Assembly (NCBI RefSeq): GCF_002272785.1 | Contig: NZ_MLAS01000008.1 | Span: forward strand, 1-64,000 | Length of the DNA stretch: 64,000 nucleotides | Direction of reading: 5' to 3' | DNA from: Helicobacter sp. 13S00477-4 | GTDB taxonomy: Bacteria > Campylobacterota > Campylobacteria > Campylobacterales > Helicobacteraceae | Made by a program: the position numbers and the translations under genes | Notes under the pieces: generated by a model | Told to the model about the DNA's origin: nothing | Database searches by the model: none | The model's input: the letters and a program-made list of their open reading frames with translations, nothing else | In this document: positions 26,084-35,808 of the stretch, one piece after another | How positions within the stretch are numbered: position 1 is the stretch's first letter | Layout: the number at the start of each line of letters is the position of its first letter

Positions 26084-28656
26084 CTGAGATAGCGACTGAA
26101 GCAGGTAAAAGCTCTAAAGAGGTCTTGGAAAAAGCAAAAGAAATGGGCTTAGATGTTAAAACAGTTTCAAGTGGTCTTAATGATGAAGAGGCTGCTAGTT
26201 TATATGAATATATCACCACAGGTATTAATAATCTAGCTCAAAAAACTTCTCTTAAAGTTAAAACTCCTCCAGTAGAAGCAAAAAAATCAGCTCCTAGAGT
26301 TCCAAAAACTACTAAAAATACCAAAAAAGAAACTAAAGTTTCGAAAGAATCTCTAAAGCCTGTTGAAGAAAAATCTGTTGAAATTATCCAAAAGCCTATA
26401 GAAGAAAATATTGACAATATTGAATCTCAAATAGAAAATCATGTAGGTGTTGCTAGGAGGATGGGGATTCGTATTGTAAAAAAAGGTAATGAGGAAAAAT
26501 CCACAGCATCAAGTGAAGTAAAAAAATATCAATATTCTCCATCTGCACAAGAAATGCTTGAGGGGCTTAGGAATGATGAATCCATAACGCCAAAAAAATC
26601 TAAAAAGCCACAGAAAACAAAGGCTTTAACTTCTCATAAACACAAAGAACAAAAGATAGATATATTAGGAGAGCGTGTTTTAAAAGAGATTGATGAAGAT
26701 GAAGAGCAAAATGAAATTATGCTTTTTGATTTACACCAACAAGATATCCGTGATGAAGAGGAAGAAAATCAAGTCAAACAAGCCATTACTGATAGGATAA
26801 AAGTCCATAAGAAAAATCCATGGATGAGTGATGGTAGCATTAAAAGGAGCACCAAAAGAAGAAAACCACCAAAACAAGATAACAATATTAAAGTTGCTCA
26901 AAGTGTTATCAGCATTCCTGAAGAGATTCGTGTGTATGAATTTGCAGATATTGCAGGTAGAAATTTGGCTGAGGTTGTTAAGGTATTGTTTAATTTGGGA
27001 ATGATGGTTACAAAAAATGATTTTTTAGATAGAGATGCAATAGAGATATTGGCAGATGAGTTTAAAATAGAAGTTTCAATTCAAAATACTTCTGAAGAGC
27101 TTGAATATATTCAAGACCAAGAGCAAAATCCTAATTCAATGCAAGAACGTCCACCTGTTGTTACTATTATGGGGCATGTCGATCATGGTAAAACTTCGCT
27201 ATTGGATAAAATACGAAATACTCGTGTGGCGAGTGTTGAAGCTGGAGGAATAACACAACATATTGGTGCGTATATGGTAGAAAAAAATGGAAAATTAATT
27301 TCTTTTATTGATACGCCTGGACATGAAGCATTTACAGAAATGAGGAGTAGAGGAGCTCAGGTTACTGATATTGCTATTATTGTAATAGCTGCAGATGATG
27401 GCGTCAAACAACAAACCATTGAAGCACTCAATCATGCTAAAGCTGCAGGAGTGCAAATTATCATTGCTATGAATAAAATGGATAAGGAAAATGTTAATCC
27501 AGATAAGCTTAAAGCAGAATGTGCAGAGCTTGGATTCAATCCTATTGATTGGGGTGGTGAATATGAATTTATCCCAATTTCAGCAAAAAGTGGAGAAGGC
27601 ATTGAACATTTGTTAGAAACTATTTTGGTTCACGCAGAGGTCATGGAACTTAAAGCAGATCCTAGTTCAAGTCCAAAAGCTGTTGTCCTTGAGGGTAGTA
27701 TTGAAAAAGGTCGGGGTCCAGTAGCTACACTTATTGTTCAAAATGGCACCTTAAGGGTTGGAGATTCTATTGTTGCAGGGACTGCATTTGGTAGAGTGAG
27801 GGCTTTGATTGATGATCAAGGTAAAAATATTGATAAGTTATTGCCATCGGGTGTAGCTGTCGTTACTGGATTATCAGAAGTTCCAAGTGCTGGTTCGATA
27901 CTCATAGGTGTGCACAATGATGCTATAGCTAAAGAATATGCACAAAAAAGAGCTACATACTTGCGTCAAAAAGAATTGAGCAAGACAACAAAGGTATCTT
28001 TTGATGAACTTTCTCAAATGGTGGCTAAAGGACAGTTAAAATCTATCCCTGTTGTGATAAAAGCAGATACTCAAGGGAGTTTGGAAGCCATCAAGGCTAG
28101 CTTAGAAAAGCTTAATAATCAAGAAGTCCAAATCAATATTATTGGGCTTGGGGTGGGAGGAATCACTGAGGGCGATATTGCGTTAGCGGCTGCGAGCAGT
28201 AATTCTTTAATATTGGGTTTTAATGTTAGACCTACAGGAACAGTGAAATTAAGAGCAAAAGAATTAGGTGTGGAGATTAAAACTTATTCAATTATTTATG
28301 GTTTGATTGATGATACGAAAGCTTTGATTTCTGGACTTATGTCTCCATTGATTGATGAGGAAAACACAGGTCAGGCTGAAGTTAGAGATACTTTTGTGAT
28401 TTCAAAAGTTGGGACAATCGCTGGATGTATGGTCGTTGATGGTGTGATTGCAAGGGGTATAAAAGTTCGTTTGATACGCAATGGTGTGGTTGTCCATACA
28501 GGTACAATTGCCTCTTTAAAACGTTTCAAAGATGATGCCAAAGAGGTTTCTAAAGGATATGAATGTGGGATTATGCTTGAGAACTATAATGATGTTCATA
28601 TTGGGGATGTATTTGAAACTTATAAAGAGGTTCAAAAAAATCAAGTTATTTTATAA
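26065..28656 (+). CDS. infB: Translation initiation factor IF-2
   Basis: An 863-aa GTPase that brings initiator fMet-tRNA to the 30S subunit. An N-terminal IF2N helix domain (about 1-55) is followed by a long Lys/Glu-rich linker, a second IF2N-like domain (about 290-345), and the G domain from about residue 369. The G domain has GHVDHGKTS, DTPGHEAFTEMR and NKMD. The C-terminal beta-barrels and fMet-binding domain are complete. The start codon lies inside ylxR. Confidence 0.98.
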   Translation: MAKVRLTEIATEAGKSSKEVLEKAKEMGLDVKTVSSGLNDEEAASLYEYITTGINNLAQKTSLKVKTPPVEAKKSAPRVPKTTKNTKKETKVSKESLKPVEEKSVEIIQKPIEENIDNIESQIENHVGVARRMGIRIVKKGNEEKSTASSEVKKYQYSPSAQEMLEGLRNDESITPKKSKKPQKTKALTSHKHKEQKIDILGERVLKEIDEDEEQNEIMLFDLHQQDIRDEEEENQVKQAITDRIKVHKKNPWMSDGSIKRSTKRRKPPKQDNNIKVAQSVISIPEEIRVYEFADIAGRNLAEVVKVLFNLGMMVTKNDFLDRDAIEILADEFKIEVSIQNTSEELEYIQDQEQNPNSMQERPPVVTIMGHVDHGKTSLLDKIRNTRVASVEAGGITQHIGAYMVEKNGKLISFIDTPGHEAFTEMRSRGAQVTDIAIIVIAADDGVKQQTIEALNHAKAAGVQIIIAMNKMDKENVNPDKLKAECAELGFNPIDWGGEYEFIPISAKSGEGIEHLLETILVHAEVMELKADPSSSPKAVVLEGSIEKGRGPVATLIVQNGTLRVGDSIVAGTAFGRVRALIDDQGKNIDKLLPSGVAVVTGLSEVPSAGSILIGVHNDAIAKEYAQKRATYLRQKELSKTTKVSFDELSQMVAKGQLKSIPVVIKADTQGSLEAIKASLEKLNNQEVQINIIGLGVGGITEGDIALAAASSNSLILGFNVRPTGTVKLRAKELGVEIKTYSIIYGLIDDTKALISGLMSPLIDEENTGQAEVRDTFVISKVGTIAGCMVVDGVIARGIKVRLIRNGVVVHTGTIASLKRFKDDAKEVSKGYECGIMLENYNDVHIGDVFETYKEVQKNQVIL

Positions 28657-28665
28657 GGTTTTTTG

Positions 28666-29016
28666 ATGGATAAGAGTATTCGTTTGCAAAGGACAGAATC
28701 TATTTTAAAAGAAATCTTACAAGAAGCACTTTGCAGTCTTGGTGATATTAAAATTAATGGTTTGAGTATTGTTAGTGTCAAATGTTCAAAGGGTAAATAT
28801 TATGCCGATGTATTTATCCATCCAGATTTTTATAACACAGAAGAAAAAAGACAAATTTTATCAGGTCTTAAAAAAGCTGAAAGTATTTTAAGAGAATATG
28901 TTTTGAATGCGAGCGGATGGTATAAATGTCCAAAATTAAATTTTGAATTTGATGATACTTTAGAACGTAACAAAACTCTTGACAAAATCTTTGCTCAAAT
29001 CAATAAACAAAAATAA
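28666..29016 (+). CDS. rbfA: Ribosome-binding factor A
   Basis: A 116-aa KH-fold factor that helps mature the 3' end of 16S rNA and assemble the 30S subunit. RLQRTESILKEILQEAL opens the protein and SGLKKAESILREYV is the conserved later helix. AAGG at 28655-28658 supports the ATG at 28666 over a TTG one codon earlier. It follows infB by 9 nt. Confidence 0.9.
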   Translation: MDKSIRLQRTESILKEILQEALCSLGDIKINGLSIVSVKCSKGKYYADVFIHPDFYNTEEKRQILSGLKKAESILREYVLNASGWYKCPKLNFEFDDTLERNKTLDKIFAQINKQK

Positions 29017-29029
29017 TACGAGAGTAAAA

Positions 29030-29470
29030 ATGATCCCTGAAGAACTTGAAGAAAAATTAGACAAACTTATTGATTCTGTAGGATGCTATCTTTATGATAT
29101 TGCTTTTTTGAAAGAAAATAATACAGATATTTTAAGGATAAGCATATTGGCAAAAAATGGTAACACAACATTAGATAAATGTGAAGAAGTTAGCCAGCTT
29201 ATTTCGCCAGTGTTGGATGTTTATGATCCTATCAATATTCAATATACTTTGGAAGTAAGTTCGCCAGGCATTGAGAGATTATTGAAAACTTCTAAGCATT
29301 TTGAACTTTCTTTAAATGAAGAGGTATTGGTAAAAACAGATGAAAATGAAATATTTGAAGCTTTTATTAGAAAAGTAGATGCTAAAGGTGTGTTTTTTGA
29401 GTTCAATAAAGAAGAAAGATTTTATCCTTTCGAAAGACTAAAAAAAGTCAAAACTATCTTAAGGTGGTAA
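29030..29470 (+). CDS. rimP: Ribosome maturation factor RimP
   Basis: A 146-aa factor for 30S maturation, near its usual length. The central LDKCEEVSQLISPVLD and YTLEVSSPGIERLLK motifs are diagnostic. An open frame extends upstream to TTG at 28979, but that part overlaps rbfA and has no homology-like content, whereas GAGAG precedes the ATG at 29030. Last gene of the block. Confidence 0.93.
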   Translation: MIPEELEEKLDKLIDSVGCYLYDIAFLKENNTDILRISILAKNGNTTLDKCEEVSQLISPVLDVYDPINIQYTLEVSSPGIERLLKTSKHFELSLNEEVLVKTDENEIFEAFIRKVDAKGVFFEFNKEERFYPFERLKKVKTILRW

Positions 29471-29492
29471 TTTTTCTCAAATATTACCTTTT
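29466..29492 (+). terminator. Terminator after rimP
   Basis: GGTAAT (29466-29471) pairs with ATTACC (29483-29488) around an 11-nt loop and is followed by TTTTGTCTTAATTTT. It overlaps the rimP stop codon. Confidence 0.5.
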
Positions 29493-29514
29493 GTCTTAAT
29501 TTTAATCCATAGAT

Positions 29515-30792
29515 TCATGAATTATTGCTCAAGTTTTCTGATTGGATTACTTGTGCTTTGAGCTGGATTTCTGTATCAATAATCTCAAATATGTCATTTG
29601 TTTGTAGTGAACTCAGTGGTGTGATTTTACCATTATATAGGATTTGTGCATAACCATCTTTGATGAAATTTTTTGGGTTTTTGACTTCTAAGGAGAGCTT
29701 TATTTCTTGGAGTTTTGTTGCTTTTATGTTTAAAAAGTACTCTAAACTTGATGCTAAATTGAAGCTAATTAGGATTTGTTTTTTTGTATTCAATAAATTT
29801 TGGCAAGCTTGTTGAAAGTAATTTTTTAATTCCAAAATTTCATTTTTATTTTTTTGGAATTTTACTTCATAACTGATTTGTTTAAAATTTTCTTGGAGAG
29901 TTTTGATTTTTTGTTCAGATATTTCTAATAGATTTTGTATTTTATCAAGTAAAAAATCTTGAATTTCATCAATCCTTAAAAGCCATTCTTTGCTGTCAGG
30001 TAAAATCATTTCCATGCATGCTGAGGGGGTAGGAGCACGCAAGTCAGCTACAAAATCACTGATGACAAAATCTATTTCATGCCCTACTGCAGATACAATA
30101 GGGGTTTTGGCATTGAAAATAGCATCGGCTACCATTTCTTCATTGAAAGCCCATAAATCTTCAATGCTTCCACCACCTCTACTGATGACAATAATATCAA
30201 AAGCTTGTTTGCTACTATAAAAGCTATCTGCATATTGTAAATTTTTTGTAATATCGTATTTTGCTTCTTCGCCTTGCACTAGAGTATTGATAACACTCAG
30301 TGCTGCTAAAGGCCATCGATTTTGTGCAACGCGTTTCATATCTTGAATAGCAGCTCCTGTGGCAGAAGTAATTAGGGCTATTTTTTTTGGGAATAGGGGG
30401 AGTTTTTTTTTGTGTTTTTCGTCAAAATATCCCTTATCTTGAAGTCTTTTTTTTAGTTGTTCATAGGCTAAATTGAGTACGCCTATACCACTAGGTTGGA
30501 TATTTTTGCAGATGATTTGGTATTCTCCCCTAGGCATGAATACATTCAATCCACCATAAATAATAACTTTTTCACCCATTTTGAGTTCAAATTTTAAACT
30601 TGAAGCATTTCCTTTAAACATCACACAACGAATAGAAGAATTTTCATCTTTGATGCTGAAGTAAATATGCCCGCTGGTATGTTTTGTAAGGTTACTGATT
30701 TCTCCTTCTACACTTACATTTAAAAAAGTCGTTTCTAATAGGGACTTGATTTGGGTATTTAGTTGAGTGACATTTAAGATTTGTTGATTCAT
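29515..30792 (-). CDS. xseA: Exodeoxyribonuclease VII large subunit
   Basis: A 425-aa single-strand exonuclease subunit. An N-terminal OB fold (about 1-95) precedes the catalytic domain with ITSATGAAIQDM, VISRGGGSIEDLWAFN and VSAVGHEIDF. A long coiled-coil region follows. The ATG overlaps the rseP stop (ATGA). xseB is not in the window. Confidence 0.95.
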   Translation of the reverse strand: MNQQILNVTQLNTQIKSLLETTFLNVSVEGEISNLTKHTSGHIYFSIKDENSSIRCVMFKGNASSLKFELKMGEKVIIYGGLNVFMPRGEYQIICKNIQPSGIGVLNLAYEQLKKRLQDKGYFDEKHKKKLPLFPKKIALITSATGAAIQDMKRVAQNRWPLAALSVINTLVQGEEAKYDITKNLQYADSFYSSKQAFDIIVISRGGGSIEDLWAFNEEMVADAIFNAKTPIVSAVGHEIDFVISDFVADLRAPTPSACMEMILPDSKEWLLRIDEIQDFLLDKIQNLLEISEQKIKTLQENFKQISYEVKFQKNKNEILELKNYFQQACQNLLNTKKQILISFNLASSLEYFLNIKATKLQEIKLSLEVKNPKNFIKDGYAQILYNGKITPLSSLQTNDIFEIIDTEIQLKAQVIQSENLSNNS

Positions 30793-31844
30793 TTTATCGC
30801 CAAGCGATGGATATCATTATATACTCCTAAGCCCATGAGTGCTAGTAAAAGTATCCAGCCAAATATAGTGAGGTAATAAAGGCTTGTTGGAGAGATTTTT
30901 TTGCGGGTGATGAATTCATATAAGTTAAATAATATTTGTCCACCATCCAAAGCGGGGATAGGGAATAGGTTTAAAACCCCAAGATTTACAGAAATAATTG
31001 CTACTAGGCTCAGCAAAACAATCAAATCATTTTGACTTGCCTTTGAAATAAAACCGACAATACTGATGACTCCCCCCACTTCATTTACGCTTACAACTCC
31101 AGAAAAAATTTTTTCAATACTTTGTAAAATCAATTTGCTTGATTTCCAAGTTTGATTGAAAGCATAATCAATAGAATCTCTTAAATTGTATTTGACCAAA
31201 CCAATATCGCCATTCGCAACAATGCCGATAAAATTACGTTCTATTTTTTCGCCAAAAATATTTTTAGAGTTTGCTTTTTTGGGTTCTAGTGTTGTTTGTA
31301 GTATTTTTGTATTTCTTTGGAATATTATTTGGAGAGGTCCTTTAGTTTTTATCACTGCTTCGTTTAATTCAAGCCAGTCGTGAATTTTTTCTCCATTGAT
31401 TTTTAGTATAATATCTTCTTTTTGCAGACCACTTTTGGCAGCAGGCATATCTTGCTGGATTTCTCCGATGATGGGTAAAATCGTTTTTTGTCCAATTAAA
31501 GCTAGAGTCATATAGATAATGAAGGCTAATAACAGATTAAAAAAAGGACCTGCTAAGAGGATACATATTCTTTTTAAAGGACTTTTTTTTGTGTAGCTAT
31601 CTTTATCCTCATTTGATATGAGAGGATTGATATCATCTTGACCTTTTAGTTTGACATAGCCACCAAGTGGGATAGCTGAAATTGCGTATTGAGTACCTTT
31701 ATATGTTTTATATAGGATTTTTTTCCCAAATCCAATGCTAAAGACCTCAACTTTTACTCCAAAAGCCTTAGCAATTAAAAAATGACCCAATTCATGGAAA
31801 AAAACCAAAAAAGATAAAACCAAAAAAGCAATAATAATTGACAT
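30789..31844 (-). CDS. rseP: Site-2 protease RseP family
   Basis: A 351-aa intramembrane zinc metalloprotease. HELGH in the first helix, one PDZ domain (about 120-200) and the second zinc-site motif NLFPIPALDGG are all present. It cleaves membrane-anchored regulators or signal-peptide remnants; the local substrate is unknown. The single PDZ domain and shorter length set it apart from the 450-aa E. coli protein. It overlaps pgsA by 1 nt and xseA by 4 nt. Confidence 0.93.
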   Translation of the reverse strand: MSIIIAFLVLSFLVFFHELGHFLIAKAFGVKVEVFSIGFGKKILYKTYKGTQYAISAIPLGGYVKLKGQDDINPLISNEDKDSYTKKSPLKRICILLAGPFFNLLLAFIIYMTLALIGQKTILPIIGEIQQDMPAAKSGLQKEDIILKINGEKIHDWLELNEAVIKTKGPLQIIFQRNTKILQTTLEPKKANSKNIFGEKIERNFIGIVANGDIGLVKYNLRDSIDYAFNQTWKSSKLILQSIEKIFSGVVSVNEVGGVISIVGFISKASQNDLIVLLSLVAIISVNLGVLNLFPIPALDGGQILFNLYEFITRKKISPTSLYYLTIFGWILLLALMGLGVYNDIHRLAIK

Positions 31845-32386
31845 TATTTTATACTTTTATAATATCTGATAGTATAATCAGTGCCTGAATAAAGAGTGAT
31901 AAAAGTTGCCAACCATAATAAAATCTCTCCACCTTTGAAAAAATCTGCTAGTAAAAAAGCAATCGCTAGGATTTGGATACCTGTTTTGTATTTTCCTAGC
32001 ATGTTAGCTGCAATAGTTTTTCCACTGCTTGCGACTACGACTCGAAGACCTGTGATAAAAAATTCACGACTTAAAATAATAAAAACTGCCCAAGCATTTG
32101 CTCTATCAACAATTAAAAGACCAATAAAAGCAGATAATATCAGCATTTTATCTGCCAAAGGATCAAAAACTTCTCCAAAAATAGATTTTGAGTGATAAAC
32201 CCTAGCAATATAGCCATCAAAAAAATCTGTCAAAGAGGCAATGCAAAAAATCAAACAAGAAAAATAATTTATCCAGCTTTTGTCTACCCATGTCGGGAGG
32301 ATATTTTCTCCATTAGTTAAAAATATAAGTAAAATGATTGCTAAGAATATTCGTGAGATAGTCAAGATATTTGGTAAATTTTTCAA
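31844..32386 (-). CDS. pgsA: CDP-diacylglycerol-glycerol-3-phosphate phosphatidyltransferase
   Basis: A 180-aa inner membrane enzyme that makes phosphatidylglycerol-phosphate, the substrate of PgpA. The CDP-alcohol phosphotransferase motif DFFDGYIAR...G...D...D is complete (about residues 58-80). The start codon is TTG, supported by AAGG 7 nt upstream; no in-frame ATG near the expected start is better placed. Confidence 0.94.
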   Translation of the reverse strand: MKNLPNILTISRIFLAIILLIFLTNGENILPTWVDKSWINYFSCLIFCIASLTDFFDGYIARVYHSKSIFGEVFDPLADKMLILSAFIGLLIVDRANAWAVFIILSREFFITGLRVVVASSGKTIAANMLGKYKTGIQILAIAFLLADFFKGGEILLWLATFITLYSGTDYTIRYYKSIK

Positions 32387-32429
32387 AATCTAACCTTTTG
32401 GTTTAGTTTGGTAGGTATTACTGAATTTG

Positions 32430-33098
32430 TCATGATATCTTGTAGCTGATTTGTTTGAGCCTAAAAAAGCCACTTATAAAAATCAAAATACCTATTATTA
32501 TCCCTAACATTGAAATGGTAAATAGTAAAGAAGATATTGTAGCATTTAATGAAAATAAAATATTGGCAAAAATAGCTATCAAAATAGAAACTAATATGAT
32601 TTTGAATCCTTTGATGAAAAAATCATCTTTGCTCAAAATGCTGAGTTCTAAAGACATTTTATAACCCCAATAAATATTAAATGCTATGTAAAATAATCCA
32701 ACAATAAATAGACCTCCTAAAAATATAAAATTGTCTTTAGAGTTTGATAACAATGTTGGCTCAAGGTCATTTATATTCAAAACCCAAATCCCAAAGAATA
32801 ACTTGAAGCCTATCATTGAAATCAAAGTGAATATGGCTGTACTTATGATGAGCAACATATAGTATTTGAATAGATTTTGGTTCCTGCCTAGTTTGGAAAG
32901 TTTGTAAAATCCAGAAATATTAAGTGTAAGGAATAAAGCTGAAAGTAACCAAGAGAGTGTCCACCAAAAAGTAATATGTGGTAAAAAAAGTGAAATTCCT
33001 CCATTTAAAAAATACAATAAAATGCTTATGATTAAAAAGTTTTTTGCTATTTTGAGTTCAGGTGTATTTTCGACATTCAGGGTAATGATTTGATTCAT
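32430..33098 (-). CDS. Unknown six-helix membrane protein next to urease operon
   Basis: I do not recognise this 222-aa protein. Six hydrophobic segments are visible (about 20-38, 44-63, 79-104, 123-146, 163-183, 188-211), with a soluble N-terminus of about 18 residues and a short loop (108-122). No catalytic or metal motif stands out. AAGG five nt before the ATG at 33098 makes that the start rather than a GTG at 33104. It lies downstream of ureH on the same strand, but a terminator intervenes, so it is probably not part of the urease operon. Confidence 0.75.
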   Translation of the reverse strand: MNQIITLNVENTPELKIAKNFLIISILLYFLNGGISLFLPHITFWWTLSWLLSALFLTLNISGFYKLSKLGRNQNLFKYYMLLIISTAIFTLISMIGFKLFFGIWVLNINDLEPTLLSNSKDNFIFLGGLFIVGLFYIAFNIYWGYKMSLELSILSKDDFFIKGFKIILVSILIAIFANILFSLNATISSLLFTISMLGIIIGILIFISGFFRLKQISYKIS

Positions 33099-33192
33099 TT
33101 TCACCTTTCTTAAGTGTGTTTAGAGTTTATGTTAGAATTTTATCTAATTTTGAAGATTTTTGTGAAAGTAAAGGGCTTGTATTTTTGAGTGT

Positions 33193-33212
33193 AAAATAAT
33201 CTAAAAGATTAT
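33193..33212 (-). terminator. Terminator of the urease operon
   Basis: On the minus strand ATAATCT and AGATTAT form a 7-bp stem with a TTT loop (33196-33212), followed by TTTT. It stands just past the ureH stop. Confidence 0.6.
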
Positions 33213-33215
33213 GGT

Positions 33216-33977
33216 TTATTTAGCAATCTTTTCACGCAAGAATAGTAAATCTTCAGAGTTTTTTGATAAGGCTTTGATGCAAAATCCTCCTGTTTGAAGC
33301 TCACTGATACCGATATTTAGATTTGATTTTATGATGGTTTCTTTGAGGTATTCTTGAGGTATTTGATTTCCTATGATGATAAGATTTAAATAATGAGTAT
33401 AGTTATCAAATAAACACACGTTGTTTAGTTCGATAGTTTTTGGATCTAGTAGGGTATTGTCAAAAAATATTGGTTTATTTTCTTTGTAGATTTTAAGTTT
33501 GGAAGAAAAGTTTTTAAAAGCAAATATTTCATCGCGACTGGTTCGACCAGCTGTGATGATTTCGCTATAAATTAAATTAGAATTTGTTTTTAAATAGATA
33601 GTTGTAGAACCTCTAAAATCTGAATTAGCAAAGGGAATGATTGGCAAAGGAGAAAAATCAAAGGTTGCATTATTTGCAATTTTGATTTGGGTATTTCTTG
33701 AGGCAAAGCCTTTTTGTGTGTTGTGAATTTTTTCAAAGCTTTGAGATGTTAATTTCACTTTACAATCTTGTCCAATATCAAAATCCATTTCTTGATGATC
33801 CCCTTCCATCAATCCCGCACTGACAGAAATGAGCATTATATTGGCAGTATCGTCTTCATAAAAAGGCGACATTAGTTTGAGGGGTGGTGTAAAAAAAGTA
33901 TCTTCAATGATACATTTTCCATTGAGACCTATTTTTGTTTTTAGAGAAAGTTTTGTTTCTTGGGCATAGTTTGTCAT
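33216..33977 (-). CDS. ureH: Urease accessory protein UreH (UreD)
   Basis: A 253-aa chaperone that docks on apo-urease and recruits UreF and UreG for nickel insertion. Conserved stretches include MLISVSAGLMEGDHQEMDFDIG, LTSQSFEKIHNT and AGRTSRDEIFAF. It begins 1 nt after the ureG stop, with GAGGAC upstream. It ends the urease operon. Confidence 0.95.
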   Translation of the reverse strand: MTNYAQETKLSLKTKIGLNGKCIIEDTFFTPPLKLMSPFYEDDTANIMLISVSAGLMEGDHQEMDFDIGQDCKVKLTSQSFEKIHNTQKGFASRNTQIKIANNATFDFSPLPIIPFANSDFRGSTTIYLKTNSNLIYSEIITAGRTSRDEIFAFKNFSSKLKIYKENKPIFFDNTLLDPKTIELNNVCLFDNYTHYLNLIIIGNQIPQEYLKETIIKSNLNIGISELQTGGFCIKALSKNSEDLLFLREKIAK

Positions 33978-33978
33978 T

Positions 33979-34578
33979 TTAGTCCTCTAGTAAGGCATTT
34001 TTTTTGATCCAAGAAATAATCTTGTCTAGCCCTTCTTTGGATCTGATATTGCTAAAAATAAAAGGTTTTTCGCCACGCATTTTTTTTGAATCCCTATCCA
34101 TAACTCCTAAATCTGCACCGACATAAGGGGCTAAGTCAATTTTATTGATGACAAGTAGATCAGAACGTGTGATTCCTGGTCCTCCTTTTCGAGGTATTTT
34201 ATCTCCTTCTGCAACATCAATCACAAAAATTGTAAAATCTGCAAGCTCAGGACTAAAAGTCGCAGATAAATTGTCTCCACCACTTTCAATGAGTATAATT
34301 TCAATATCAGGGAATCTATGTACCATTTCTTCAACTGCTTCAAGATTCATCGAAGCATCTTCACGAATAGCTGTATGTGGGCAACCTCCTGTTTCTACAC
34401 CAATAATACGTTCTCTTGGCATTATGGAATTTTTACTCATAAATTCAGCATCTTCTTTTGTATAGATATCATTAGTGATAACACCTATACTGTAATCATT
34501 AGCCATTAACCTTGTGAGTGCTTCAATTAAGGCTGTTTTTCCACTGCCTACAGGACCGCATATTCCAATTTTTACCAT
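33979..34578 (-). CDS. ureG: Urease accessory GTPase UreG
   Basis: SIMIBI GTPase, 199 aa, whose GTP hydrolysis powers nickel delivery to urease. P-loop GPVGSGKT (near residue 8), the nickel-binding CPH motif in [20 protein letters not shown] and NKIDLA are all present. AAGGA precedes the ATG. The length equals that of H. pylori UreG. Confidence 0.98.
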   Translation of the reverse strand: MVKIGICGPVGSGKTALIEALTRLMANDYSIGVITNDIYTKEDAEFMSKNSIMPRERIIGVETGGCPHTAIREDASMNLEAVEEMVHRFPDIEIILIESGGDNLSATFSPELADFTIFVIDVAEGDKIPRKGGPGITRSDLLVINKIDLAPYVGADLGVMDRDSKKMRGEKPFIFSNIRSKEGLDKIISWIKKNALLED

Positions 34579-34601
34579 ATTATTATCCTTTTTGTTTAAT
34601 T

Positions 34602-35288
34602 TTAAGACATATAAAGTCGAGAATACAAATTTTCATGTTGCATTGCTTTGATATCATTGTGAATACTAGAAGAACAAAGGTGATTTTCTTCTAAATATTT
34701 CAATCTTTTGAGGATTTGTTCAAATGTTTTTTGAAGCTCTAATAGTATTTTTTGCCCATCGTTTTGAGAAAGAGGGATGGTTTTGACGCAATTAGTGACC
34801 ATATTTGAGCTTTGTGCATAGAGATAATGTTTGATAGTGATATCAAATTCTATACCCATACATGCACAAAATACACCATAAGCAGTTGAATGTGTTGGGA
34901 AAACTGTGGCTTTTGTATATTGATTGAAAAAAAGTTGAATATCTAAAGGTAAAACCGCTATTGTTTTGAGGAATCTGGAGCCAAGTTTTTGATTTGCATT
35001 GCGTAATTCAGCAGGAGAAGTTGAAATACAAATCAATTCTTCAATATCAAGTACTTTTTTTAAATCTTCTTTTAGAGCGAATTCATAAACAAATTTGAGG
35101 CTTAAAAGTTCTGTATAGAGGAATTGAGTGCATAGATTAGCGTGTAAATATTGGAGTGCAGAATCTTTATCCTTGACATTACCTTTTTGTATATAGCTCT
35201 CTAATCCGAAAGAGTGAGTATAGCTTCCAATAGGAAAAAGTGCGTCATTAATCTGTAAAATCAAAAAATCTTTATTGGTTGCCAACAT
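34602..35288 (-). CDS. ureF: Urease accessory protein UreF
   Basis: A 228-aa all-helical protein that binds UreH and UreG dimers in the activation complex. [21 protein letters not shown] is the family opening block. As I recall, H. pylori UreF has about 25 more residues at the N-terminus; they are missing here. The start codon lies inside ureE (17-nt overlap). Confidence 0.95.
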   Translation of the reverse strand: MLATNKDFLILQINDALFPIGSYTHSFGLESYIQKGNVKDKDSALQYLHANLCTQFLYTELLSLKFVYEFALKEDLKKVLDIEELICISTSPAELRNANQKLGSRFLKTIAVLPLDIQLFFNQYTKATVFPTHSTAYGVFCACMGIEFDITIKHYLYAQSSNMVTNCVKTIPLSQNDGQKILLELQKTFEQILKRLKYLEENHLCSSSIHNDIKAMQHENLYSRLYMS

Positions 35289-35805
35289 TTTCTCCTGTGA
35301 TGATGATTTGTAGATTTGGACTTTGATGTATTTTGAAATTGGGTTCGGTATGAACCATACTGATATTGATACGTTCAGAGGCGTCTAGTTTTGAATTTAG
35401 GATAACATTTTTGATAGCTAGTTTATCAAATAAGTCTTTGATAGGTTTTTCAAATGGTGTCTTAAATTCAAACTCATTTTCGCCAAAAAATAAAGCTGCA
35501 TGGCGATTCCCAATTTCATAACAAATTTTTGCAACTTCTATTGTATTGGCTGCATAAATGTGTATAGTTTCTGTGGGTAAAATATTAATGGCAATCACTT
35601 CATTTTCTAATTTTTGAAGGATGTCGCCTTGAGATAAGCCTATTTTTGGATATTTTTCTAACCTCATCATTATTTCTTTGCCATTGCGAGTTTTCCAACG
35701 AGCAATTTTTTTTCGTGTGTCATACCATTGCAAATCAATATAATCAATTTGCAATGCAGAGATATTTAAATCTTTAAGGTTTCCTTGAAGCTTTGTGATG
35801 GGCAT
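35272..35805 (-). CDS. ureE: Urease nickel metallochaperone UreE
   Basis: A 177-aa dimeric nickel-binding chaperone that hands nickel to UreG. The metal-site histidine lies in the conserved [11 protein letters not shown] segment. The tail is not the His-rich type of enteric UreE. It starts 3 nt after the ureI stop with a poor ribosome site, so coupling to ureI is likely. Confidence 0.95.
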   Translation of the reverse strand: MPITKLQGNLKDLNISALQIDYIDLQWYDTRKKIARWKTRNGKEIMMRLEKYPKIGLSQGDILQKLENEVIAINILPTETIHIYAANTIEVAKICYEIGNRHAALFFGENEFEFKTPFEKPIKDLFDKLAIKNVILNSKLDASERINISMVHTEPNFKIHQSPNLQIIITGENVGNQ

Positions 35806-35808
35806 TTA

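Noticed and set aside
28979-29029. TTG-initiated N-terminal extension of rimP inside rbfA
   Set aside because: It overlaps rbfA in another frame and adds no family sequence; GAGAG precedes the ATG at 29030.
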